A DNA stretch of 64,000 bases from Amanita rubescens (lineage: Eukaryota; Basidiomycota; Agaricomycetes; Agaricales; Amanitaceae), in NCBI GenBank assembly GCA_015039365.1, contig WION01000001.1:372001-436000 (forward strand). The letters are read 5' to 3'. The position numbers and the translations under genes are program-made. Positions 1 to 10,560 of this stretch are shown piece after piece. Under the pieces are notes generated by a model. It was not told the origin of the DNA, did not search any database, and saw only the letters and a program-made list of their open reading frames with translations. The stretch's first letter is position 1. Each line of letters starts with the position of its first letter.

Positions 1-289
1 GGGAGAGGTGAGAGCGGATTAGTGGTGGTGAACCGTTGACAGAAGCGTAAGGCAGCCGCATCCGCACGGAAAATGGCTGAAAACGACTCGGATCGGCAGT
101 GGTGACATTTTTCACACAAAAAACTATCCTAACAATGTTAGTAACATATATAGTAACCTGTTAATAACAGAACGTTACAAATTGTTGTTAGAATTGGGTT
201 TGGAAGGGTCCAACGCATAGACTGTTAATAATTGCTGGGAGGAATTGCTCGGGAATTATTCACCGAGCCCTGATGCCAACCACGTGGCA

Positions 290-605
290 CGAGGCTCAGC
301 CTGGCGTGCCAACAATAGCCTGTCAGATTATGGGTCGAGATTCCAACCGAAAACCCAGGAGAGTCGAGTTGAAATTGGTATCCAAGATTCGCTGCCCAGA
401 TCTTTGTTTATTACCAACGTCAAGGCAGATCTTTCCTCCAGTGCCATTGGTCGGGGTGGCTTTGGCAATGTTTTCAAAGGCGAATACAGGTTGCGCTGAT
501 AGCGCTTCACAGCGGCAAAGACAGGTTAGTGCCTTGTTATTCTTTTCTCTCGATAATACTGACCTGTTCTGGAAGAATTTATTCAGGAAAAGCTTCCGTT
601 GCAAG
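290..605 (+). pseudogene. Relic of the GTPase-kinase family, kinase N-lobe exon only
   Basis: This stretch aligns by eye with the exon at about 9010-9310 of the gene at 6630-10167. It shows the glycine loop AIGRGGFGNVFKGEY at about 440-487, preceded by SLFIT and followed by a decayed intron and the start of the next exon. The frame shifts between the upstream part and the loop. The ATP-binding lysine segment (VALK in relatives) has become out of frame with a stop just after the loop. No GTPase part, catalytic loop or C-lobe lies nearby. Its loop is of the intact GxGGFG type, so it derives from the DFG class. It is best read as a truncated, non-functional copy marking the left edge of the array. 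The flanks 1-289 hold nothing I recognise. Confidence 0.7.
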
Positions 606-662
606 GGTATAGCACTAGACCACTACTATATCTCACCCTATATAGTATGAATCGAATAACGG

Positions 663-2716
663 TTATCTCAGGTAGCACACCATCTCAAGTTGTGTCACTA
701 GGTCATCAATCGAAGGTCTGTCCTCCGGTTCCTTAGCCCAGCACCGGCAAAGAATCTTCCATATTTCATCGTCCAACCCACGTTCAATGACACGCTCGTC
801 TACCGAACGCTTCGGTAACTCATCCTTCTCCATCTTCCTGAATATCACCTGAGGGTTTTTCTTGATATGACTAAATGGCATTTCGTGTGTAAACAGCTAA
901 GAGCGGATTTCAGTATCCCAATGCCGGATACAAGTCAAATTCGAACTAACCTCCAAGATAGTCATGCCGAAGCTATAGACATCACCCTTGGTCGAGACGA
1001 GACCTCCTTCACCCCACATCTCAGGGGCACACCATCTACAACCATCCGTTGCACCTGTAGTTTGGGTGATCAGGTTCCCCTCAAGCTATATAACCGAGAT
1101 TTAGCAATGCATATAACTTTAGATCGAGGATAGCTTGCCTTGGCAAGCGCAAAGTCCGTAATTAGTGGTTGACCTTCATCTCCGATAACCACGTTTTCCT
1201 GATCGTGATAAAATCAGCGCTCCTGTATCGACTGTCTGTACAATGGATACGAACCCCTCTCAAATTTCCGTGGATGATAGACATAGAGTGGAGGACTTTA
1301 ATCCCTGATGCTATGCCGAGGATCTATGATAGGACAATTAAGATTTTAGCGCGGGAACCGGGGGAAACAACGCACGAGCTTTCTGTAGTCGACCTCCGTG
1401 TCATGCTTCTTGACATACGCCAGCGCGCTTCCATTATCCATCCAGGGGCTAACCAAAGCACTAGCGCAACATTAACATGGTGGACAATACATAACAGCAT
1501 CGGAAAGTGCTCACAGGCGAAGGCCATCAGGGGTGCAGAAACCATAAAATGGGATAATATGTTTTCCCTGGTCTATTTCATGTATCTTCGCCCACAGCTC
1601 AACTTCACGCCTAATCCTCTGACGATACGTGAGTCATAACAAGAAATCAGTGACAGAACGGGCGGACCTGTATGGATCTCTCATCCTTCGAATTGACGGA
1701 ACGGATAACCTTGATCCTCACATCCTCACTCTGGAGGAATCTTCCCTTGTACACATCAGCGTTCCTATTGCCCATGGTGGGCGCCTCCCCCAACCATTCG
1801 ACCTCTCCAGAGTCTAGCTGGCACTTGGGCGGCAACAACTTGGACAACCGAAGAAGACTATACAGGTTCTTTGCCATCCGCTTGCGTTCTTCTTCTGACA
1901 CGATTTGGTGTTCCGCCAAGCCCTGATCTCAAGTTAAGTAGAGCAAACTACCGCATGCACCATTGACGTACTCCTTGCATCATCATTGAAATTGTTCGTA
2001 TGTCATTTTGATTGTCGCTAGGCCCGTTCTCTGTCACTCGCTGCACGAAATTGGGAGCGGCAAACTCTTCCATAACAGCTTTACGGTCAGCATAAAGACT
2101 CTCTTGGAGACCTCTATGCCACATCTCGTCTTCCTTTTGCCGTGCCAGCGTTTCCATATGAGCCGCAAGCTGAAAGACAGTTAGAGACTTATTCCCTTAT
2201 ACACAGAATGCTTACCATGAAGGTAGTAAGACAGTCCGACAGCCGTGTGTTGCAACCGTTGATTTGTGCCTCGAACAAGCCTTGATTGACCAACATGTAG
2301 AACCAACTCTTCTCGGACCATTTCCGCATCATATCCCTGACCTGTACAAGACATCTTCAAGCCATTAGCTTCATAGAATCCATGGGGAAATGACGAGACA
2401 ACTGACTCAAAAACGTCAGTCCGATATTGGACCGTTGAATTAGGGAGAGGTTTCTTCTCGTATTGCTTTAAAGATCTATACAGGTGTTGACATCTTTGAG
2501 CCAAATGACGAGCAGCATTCCTGCGGAAAGAGTTGGATAAGAATTTCGCCGAGAATAGAGAGAGAGATAAGACACACACTTGTTTTGTGGAACGGTGTCG
2601 CATAGAATGACAACGGCAGCGAGAACGTCCGCAACAGCCCCCATGCCCGGAATTGGCACCACAGCAGCGGTAATTTGAACAACTGGCTTGGCAAAGGCGG
2701 AGAAGATGGCACCCAT
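663..2716 (-). CDS. MLKL/HeLo-like N-terminal domain fused to degenerate tyrosine-kinase-like domain (copy 1)
   Basis: Spliced gene of about 500 codons. Start [11 protein letters not shown] at 2716 opens a hydrophobic, glycine-containing helix ending CDTVPQNK, followed by [18 protein letters not shown] (about 2520-2460), a signature of MLKL-type N-terminal helical bundles in agaricomycetes. A charged helical linker follows ([12 protein letters not shown], 2157-1950). The kinase-like part starts at about 1915. Its glycine loop is reduced to [14 protein letters not shown], beta-3 lysine is present (VRIKVIRS), the catalytic loop is IHGNLRG (Asp to Asn, about 1287-1265), the metal-binding motif is TDFALAK, and CAPEM and [11 protein letters not shown] mark the C-lobe. 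Loss of the catalytic Asp predicts a pseudokinase. In animals and plants, MLKL proteins use such a bundle to damage membranes when the pseudokinase part is triggered; that role here is inference. The reading frame is intact with plausible splice sites. Confidence 0.72.
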
Positions 2717-3158
2717 GTCGGATATAAAATGCGGGGTATTGAGAGGCGGTATCAAGACCAGCAGGGTTATTATATATATGCTGCATGGCAGTGGTCTGTG
2801 ATAGGCGCGTGGGCCATAGCCCCGTACCAAGTACCACAACTATGTGAAGAATGAGCGCATGAGCAATCGAAAAGTAGTTTGTCACACTGCGGTGTCACAG
2901 CCACTTAATTTACCACTAGCAGACACATTGGACCTCGTAGCCGATGCAGAGCCTCCTCATCGTACGCACGAGATAATGACTGTGCCGTGAATAACACGTT
3001 CCTGAACCCACTTTTCTCACTATCATCCTGACACTGCGCGCGAGTTTACTGTCTATTGCTTGCTTTCTACTCTTATTACACTTGGTTCTAAAACGTTCAA
3101 TGTTCATGCGACGCAATGAGCATCTCAAGGCGTAGATCGGCTTCTTGCCAGGCAAACT

Positions 3159-5183
3159 TTAGAGTTGCGTCAGAAGCTCGTCAATCGAAGGCCTGCCCTG
3201 CGGATCCCGGGACCAGCATACACAGAGAAGCTCCCACATTCTGTCATCCAACCCACGTTCAAAGGCAAGCGCGTCTTGGGGGCGATCAGGGAGTCCATCG
3301 TTCTCCAACTTCTTCGTAACCACCTGGGGGAGGTTTTCAGCGTCGTCGTAGGGCATCTTGTGCGTGAATAACTAAACAACGTTCAACGTCCCATTACAAA
3401 CCGCAAAGAAGTCGAGCTTACTTCCAGAATGGTCATACCAAAGCTGTAGATATCAATGTTTGTCGACACGGTGCTATTCTTTAGCCACATCTCCGGCGCA
3501 CACCATCTATAACCATCCTGCGTGCCAGTGAATCGGGTAACGACATTACCTTCAAGCTATAAGGGTATGGTTTAGAAAATAGATGCGGCCTAAGGAGGTT
3601 ATGACGTACCTTGGCAAGCGCAAAGTCCGTAATCAGCGGCTGGCCCGCGTTTCCGATGAGCACTTTTTCCTTGTAAAGATATGAGTAATCTGATAGTGAG
3701 CGTTATAATCAACAAAAGACCCACTCCTCTCAGATTCCCATGGATGACAGGGGGGTTCATTGAGTGGAGAACTTTCAACCCTTCGGCTATGCCAAGGATC
3801 TGCGATGGCACAATCAATACTTCGCCATAGAAACTGAACGTAGCAACATACAAGCTTCTTATAGTCGATAAGCCTGTCATGATTCTTGACGTATGCTGTC
3901 GCGTTTCCGTTATCTATCCACGGGCTAACTAACAGACTAGTATATTGTTAAACGGGAGGAGTGCATGACTATACCGAACATTACTCACAGCCGGAGGCCA
4001 TCGGGCGAATAGAAACCATAAAAGGGTATGATATGCCTTCCCTGATCTATTCTATGTATCTCTGCCCACAGTCCAGCCTCACGCCTGATCCTCTGGATGC
4101 ATGTGAGTTACGGACAAGGATCCTGCCAAGACGGCGTACCTCTACATTCTTCTCATCCCTCATATTGACAAAGCGGATGACCTTGATCTTCACGTCTTCA
4201 CTGCCGAGAAACCTTCCCTTGTACACGTCTATATTATTGGTGCTTATTGTGGGTATGTCGTCCGACCATTCGACTTCTCCAGAGCTGAGCTGGCACTGGG
4301 GTGGAAGTTGTTTGGACAACCGAAGTAAGTCGTACAGATTCTTGATCATATGATTGCGTTCATCTTCTGGCATGATCTGGCGTTCTGCTAACCCCTGATC
4401 ACAAGTGTTTAGTAGTTTAGAACTTCAGGCGTGCAATGGACTCACTTGTTGCATCGTCATTAAGATCGTCCTTGTGTCATTCCGGCTCTCTATAAGCCTA
4501 GCCTCCATTGCCTGCTGCACGAAGTTGACATCGGAAAGCTGTTTCATAAGAGCTTTGTGGTCAGCATCGTGGCTTTCTTTCAAGTTCATTCGCCATCTTT
4601 CGCTTTCATTTTGGTATGCCAGTGATTCCATTTGACCAGCAGTCTGAAAGATTCCTCAGCGACAGGTCTCTCTTTGACATAGGGTGCTCACCATGAAGAG
4701 TGTGAAGCATTGAGATAGGTCAGCTTCGCAATCGTCGAATTCGACCTCGAATTCGCCTTGATGTACTAACATATAAAGCCAGTTTTTTTTAGACCATTTC
4801 TCCATCATTTTCTTGACATTTTCTAGACAGCTACAATCCATTAATGGAATCCTTCATTGGAAAACAGACAACTAACGTGAACACTTTAGTCCGGTATTGA
4901 ACCGTCGGATCAGGGAGAAACCTATTTTCGTACTGCTTCAGCTCAGTACACAACTGCTCGCATTTCTGAGCCAAGCGACGAGCGGCGTTCCTGTAGATGT
5001 TGCAGTTAGAGAGCAGTTTCACCCAGAGAGGGACGGCACGTACTTGTTTTGGGGGACGCAGTCACAAAGGGCGATGATAGCACCTAAAAGATCACCAGCA
5101 GCCCCCAGGCCTGGAATGGCCACGGAAGCCCCAGTGGACCCTGACCTAACAAAGGCTGAAAACAGGACCCGCAAGAAATGCAT
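3159..5183 (-). CDS. MLKL/HeLo-like N-terminal domain fused to degenerate tyrosine-kinase-like domain (copy 2)
   Basis: Tandem paralogue of the gene at 663-2716 with the same exon order. The start at 5183 (MHFLRVLFSAFVRSG) precedes SVAIPGLGAAGDLLGAI and CDCVPQNK; an in-frame Met at 5267 is an alternative. Next come RNAARRLAQKCEQLCTEL (about 4990-4935), ENVKKMMEKWSKKNWLYML (about 4825-4765) and the charged linker MESLAYQNESERW (4631). The kinase-like part begins with GLAERQIMPEDERN at about 4390. The loop is PTISTNNIDVYKGRF without GxGxxG, lysine is kept (VKIKVIRF), the catalytic loop is IHGNLRG and the metal motif is TDFALAK. The C-lobe shows [17 protein letters not shown] and GRPSIDELL. Both copies share HGN and DFA, so the loss predates the duplication and both products are probably stable pseudokinases rather than decaying enzymes. 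No shared promoter block with the GTPase-kinase genes is visible. Confidence 0.72.
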
Positions 5184-5274
5184 GGCAAGTCTGGAATTTA
5201 GAGGCAGGGTTGGACGTGAATATCGCGTGCGACCAGCTCTTATAAGGTCCAACCTCCTGCATCGCACTGGTCCA

Positions 5275-6555
5275 TGATTGGCCTAGAGCAGGTTCCGCAC
5301 AGCTTCCTTTGTTATGTTATGAGTGCCATTGTCTTTCACTACAGCATTTGAGGGGTAATCGGTTCACCCGCCCAACGTGTGTGGAGGACGTGGGCATAAG
5401 GTGTATGCGGAACAGGAGTTGGCGAGCTTCAGAGGAGAAATTGGCCAGAGTTGCCGTATTATATTTGGCCTCTAAGCCGTCGTCTTTGATGGATTTCCAC
5501 CATCGTCGAACGTTGAACGTTGAACAATCTTGTCAGCGGTTTCAACGGAATGAGGCTAGCGGAAGAGAGCAAGACATGTTTGTCACCGTCACCGTGACGC
5601 GCATCCACTACGCGCCGTACCCACCACCACTTTGACAGGAACAATAATCGGCACGGCATCAGTCAAAGTTTAATTCGGGATGCAGGTGCGTAGTCCAGCT
5701 GACTTCTACGGCTGTGTCTCACTCCGGTGGTCCTACCTCTAAATGTCAGTTAAGTGTGCCAATTCAATCAACCTCATTACTTACATTGTCCATGCAAAGG
5801 ATCCAAATGAAGTTATAAGCTGTATAGCGGCGCAGTTCTTGCCATTTTCAGAACGACAAGAATAACCTGGCGGTTGTCGGTGATCTCCGCGTCCAGTTGG
5901 CGACTCCACGCGCATATTCATGCTCGATTCTTATTGCGATTGGTTGATCGAAGCCTGGCGCGTCTAACAGAAGAAGTCTGCGTCGTATAAGCTCTGGACA
6001 ATTTCAACTATGTTTGATGGATCGAAGACGGGATCAACAACAAGATCATTGTATCTGGCTATCCCAACCAAGACGCGGCAGTCTCAGAATCGAAAATAAA
6101 GGGAGGTTGTGAGAAAACACAGGATGTTTATGCGGTAAGTAAATAGAAGCCATAAACTTTCAGTATACCGATGTTTCAACGGCAGGTTCTCGATTGTGTA
6201 TGGTTCTCGAGTATGCAGGGTTCCTATCACTCGCCCAGACCCTCAATAATGGTTGATTTGCCCTATCTCTTGTGCGCTTTTACGCTACGGTAATTGTAAT
6301 CAAGCTGTGGCGAAATTGACCGCGTGTTCCCGAGTTGGACTGCGTAGTAGTGTGTTAGGAGCATGTGAGCCGGGCAACATTATAGTATACCACTTGCAGG
6401 GTAACCGGTGCTGTGGGCGCGAATCCTCAGATGTGCTGATCGTATCGATCAATATAGTGCTCAGCGATTTGCAGTCTGATCCGGATTCCACAGCTACATT
6501 GTGGTACATGGCCGCGGACAACATTGATGTTAACAACTTTTCTTGTGTCAGTTCA
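5275..6555. other. Intergenic stretch without a recognisable gene
   Basis: Lies between the start of the MLKL-like copy 2 and the promoter block of the GTPase-kinase gene at 6630. Short open frames on both strands (for example 5309-5635 and 6253-6545) show no family motif and overlap each other. I see no repeat or transposon end. Confidence 0.5.
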
Positions 6556-6629
6556 GATTACATACTCACCATCAATCCAGTACAGTGCGGGCGCTCAAGC
6601 TGGTTTGAACATTATTCTCACCACCTGTC
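6556..6629 (+). promoter_or_regulatory. Shared proximal promoter/5' leader block (copy at 6630)
   Basis: Ordered motifs common to all eight family starts: GATTACATACT at 6556, ATCAATCC at about 6571, GGGCGCTCAA at about 6589, then ATTCTCACCA just before the ATG. The GATTA-to-ATG distance is 74 bases. The function (activator site, transcription start or leader) is not decidable from sequence. Confidence 0.6.
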
Positions 6630-9600
6630 ATGGATCCCCCCTCTCAGATAACATTGCCGTCTGTCCGTCCCTCCGGGGCGGACCTTAGGCCAACGACAGA
6701 GCTACTTGGTGAAGAGTGTCCAAGGTGAGATTGATATTAATTCAAGCGATCGGTAAAATCCCAACATGCATTCCAGATTCCGGATCCTCATCGTTGGTCG
6801 AGTAAGATTTGTCGTCTTCCAAATCGCGTTTAGTTCATGGGATGTCATTTGACAGTCAGGCACGGGGAAATCCTCACTTATCAACGCTATATTCAAGGCC
6901 TCACTCGCGGTACGCGGTCTAATACCGATATTCTTCCACTGCTCAATAGTGTTTAGGAGGTCCGACATGATGAAGCTGGCAGGGCCGATATCGACAAAGG
7001 AATCACCTCACCTCACAATGAACATTTGATTATACATGATTCCGAAGGTTATGAGCCAGGAAACGAAGAGAAGTTCCGTGTCTTGGAGAGATTTATCGCT
7101 GAGAGAAGTCAGAAGGATGCCATCGCTGAGAGGCTTCACGCGATTTGGTGCGCACATGGATGACGCGAATTCAATACCTCTCATTTCATGTTGTTTCACA
7201 GGTTGTGCGTCACTGTACCTTACGCTGGTAATCGGATGTTCGAAGAAGGCGACGAGAAGATTTTCAAGCTGAATCGAAACAAAGGCAAATACCCGCAATT
7301 TCAAAACCGGTTTCTGACTCGCTAACCAACAATAGTACCAATAATCGTCGTCTTTACAAAACTTGACTTGCTCGTAGCGAGTCTCGACAAGTCGGGCGTA
7401 AGGAGAGGAGAAAACAGCCTAGAGCTGGCAGAAAAAGACTTCAAGGAAAAATATAGTCAAATATTCGAGAGATCAACAACCAAGAATGCGGGGGGTCACA
7501 TACCATACGCTCTCGTCGCGAGTACGTTTGTATATCGATGTTACCTTTTCCTTACTGAAATCTTCATGAAGCGTCCCTTCCCGAAACGTTGCAGCATCTG
7601 GTCGATATCACGATGACAAGTATACGCGTCGAGACACCGGGTCCAGCCAAAGGGCTCGCGCGCGTTAAGGGATTTTTCAATAAATCTGCCGATAACAACC
7701 GGCTGACAAGGATTGATGAAGACGTGTTAGATTCGGCGCAAATTGCCTTGGCAACTGCACAGCGCGTTGACATGCCGGCCAAGATTATTGCATCGGTAAA
7801 GTAAGTAGCCCGTCAGCAACGGATAAATCTGACATCTGACATTATTACAGAGTGGGAAAAAAGAGTAAGTCGAACCCGCAACTCCGTTTTGACGTTCTGC
7901 GTTCTTACGTCTATCAGAATATTGGAGAGCAATAGCATCTGGCTTATACTTTCTCGGTGTCAGCCTTGACAAGTGCTTATATGCCATACATAAAGACATC
8001 ACCACGATTTGGAATATCCGAGGTTTGGATGAGGTATGTACAGGAATTGGTATCGAGTCTATTCATCTTCACAATTGCAGTTCCTTGATAGCGAGCCATT
8101 CCGTCGCCGAATGATGACTATCGTTGAGGATCTTACTCATCAAAACCCGAGGAATCCTGATAACATGTGTGTGGAATTGGGGATATTGACGAATATCACA
8201 GCTAATGCCCATTGCAAGACAAAGCAAAATAACGATAGCATCGGCGGCGGCGGGCCTAGCAAAGAACGTGTGGGCGAGCGGTGTTTACCAAAAATTGTGA
8301 GTATGCCTTGCTTTTTATATAAGCAGACATGTTGAGCTTCTCAAAAGGCCTGAGCATGTTCGTTGTCTCATGGGATATGTAGTGGACCTTACACTCATCC
8401 TACAAGCCGTGTTCCAAGTTTCACTTCAGGATCGGCTTGAAGGAAAAGTCACACAAGACCGCGTCAACGAAATCATCTACGAGTTTCATTGTTCAGACAA
8501 GAAGAAACGTATTCATGATGCAATTCGGTCATTCGTTGTTGCTCAACACCCTTTTGCGAAGGACAACGTGGTGAACAGGATCGAGTCTTTGATAAAGGAT
8601 AACGAGGTCTGCAGCTCAAACCTCACCGTCAACCCATTGCTAACCATACATCCCCCGTGTTCCATTACAGATGACAAGGGACGATATTCAATTTAATGAC
8701 AAGAGGCCACACCTTCCATCATTGCTTACCATCCTTAGATTCGAGGTTTGGCGTCTTCTGGGCCATCAATGATCTATCGCTAATAATTGATAGTTAACCG
8801 CGAACGGCACCTCCATTATGATTGTGAACCCAACTACGCTTAGCTTTACGGGAAGACTATTAGTACTACCCGACTTTCGCAATCTCGTACACAACCTCGA
8901 TGCTTTAGACGTTGAGCTATTACTGGACTTCATCCTCTACGTGTGTATATCTATTCCCCGCCTCTATACTATTATCACTTACTTTCTGTAGCTACTTCGC
9001 AACGGTAGCCTATCCAATTCCGGCATTCAAGAAGCCAACCGAAAAGCCAGGAGATTAATGTTCAAACTGATATCCGAAAAAGATGCCCTTCCCAAATCTC
9101 TGTTTATTAATGGTGTCAGGACCGAGGCGGAACTTTCCTCTAGCGCCATTGGTACGGGAGGTTTTGGAAATGTCTTTAAAGGCGAACTCAAGGGAGAGCC
9201 GGTCGCGCTCAAAGTGCTATACAGAGGCCAAAAAAAAGTTTGTGCCTTACCATTCTTCTCTCTCAATAATACTGATCTGATCTGTAAGGATTCACTCAAA
9301 AAAGACTTCTGTCGGGAGGCTCTTGCATGGGGATCACTCCCACACCGGTACATCCTCCCTCTACTGGGCGTGTTCGAGGACAGATCAGCCCTGTTCCTTG
9401 TGTCACCGTACATGACGAACGGAACATTATCGCAATGGAGGCACAGGAATCAGCCAGCCGTGGCTGATATACATAGGCGGGTACGTTTTCGATGCCTTGC
9501 AGTCCAATCGGGTGACTTTCTGACCTCTGTTAGATGTTTGAGGTAGCCCAGGCCATCGAATATATTCATGCAGAAGGAGTCGTACATGGCGACTTGAAAG

Positions 9601-10167
9601 GGGTGCGCATTTTGATGTTGCATCTCGTCAATCTGTTCATTTCTTTTTCTGCTAGGAAAATATACTGCTCGATCCCAAGTTCCGCTGCCAAATGGCTGAC
9701 TTTGGATTAACACGACACCTTGACGCCACCGTTACAAAGTCCAATGCACCATGGACATTAAATTTCGCCGCCCCGGAGCTATTCGGTGTGTGTGATCAAT
9801 GCAGTAAGCCCGAGTGCGATGGATGTCACGACGGCCATGAACCTGTGCAGAGAAAGAAAACTGCACAGACAGACGTGTATGCTTTCGGGTGTCTTTATTA
9901 TGCGGTAAGTCTGCCACCGCGTCCAGTCTTGCGCATATGGTGACTCGTATACAGATTTGCTTCGATTCCGCACCTCTTCAAGGGAAAAGTGAATATCAAA
10001 TCACCAGGTTCGTGACAAGTGGTGGTCGCCCACCCCGAAAGGAGAGCCCCGTAATAGACGACGACGCTTGGGACCTTATCCAGGATTGCTGGAAGCACCA
10101 TCCTTCCGATCGTCCGACAATGCAACAAGTTGTGAAAATCATGGGATCGTGGGCCGCACACGTTTGA
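6630..10167 (+). CDS. GTPase / DUF697-like / tyrosine-kinase-like fusion protein, DFG class (array copy 1)
   Basis: About 18 exons, roughly 870 residues. A Pro/Ser head ends in PTTELLGEECPRFRILIVGR. The GTPase follows: SGTGKSSLINAIF (P-loop, 6856), DSEGYEPG (G3, about 7038) and TKLD (G4, about 7355), as in Era/GIMAP-like GTPases. The middle part has ATAQRVDMPAKI (about 7755), YWRAIASGLYFL (7922) and GYVVDLTLILQAVFQVSL (about 8370). These blocks match the DUF697-like helical tail I know from other basidiomycete GTPases, which is probably membrane-linked. The kinase has an intact GTGGFG loop (9151), VALK (9205), an alpha-C Glu in CREALAW, HGDLKG (about 9585), DFG (9698) and DVYAFG. An insert after the APE region carries CDQCSKPECDGC (9791-9826). 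All catalytic residues are present, so activity is expected. It converges with the next gene. This is the only plus-strand DFG-class copy. Confidence 0.85.
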
Positions 10168-10560
10168 TTGGTTTTTCTATTCCTCGAGGCACTCGTCACT
10201 TGCATGCAACATTTCTCAATCGGATACTAGCTGTGGTCTTAGCAGACAACATGTATTACTATTTTTAAATGTATGATAATGCACTACTGCTCTTGTTAGG
10301 CGTAGTAATGGTCGATCCCAGAAGTAATCGATGTTGCACTCTATTTCAAAGCTTCAGCACCTTCGACACAACAGCCTAAATGCTACGTGCGGCCATGCGG
10401 AGCTAAGAGCAGGCAGAACAAAATATGATTTTACAATTTACAGTGGTATTACAGTTATTTAATACGTACATACTCCCTGCAAGAGTTGATGGAGCGAGCT
10501 TCTGACCGGATACAAATTACATTAATGACATTTGACTGATTGGAGTATTGATAATCAAGA
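10168..10560. other. Convergent spacer between array copies 1 and 2
   Basis: 393 bases between two stop codons facing each other. It is rather AT-rich and presumably holds both 3' ends. No gene or repeat is seen. Confidence 0.5.

Noticed and set aside
2181..2885. 234-codon open frame on the minus strand
   Set aside because: It reads through the introns of the MLKL-like gene in another frame; the family frame ([11 protein letters not shown]) and its splice sites explain the region better.
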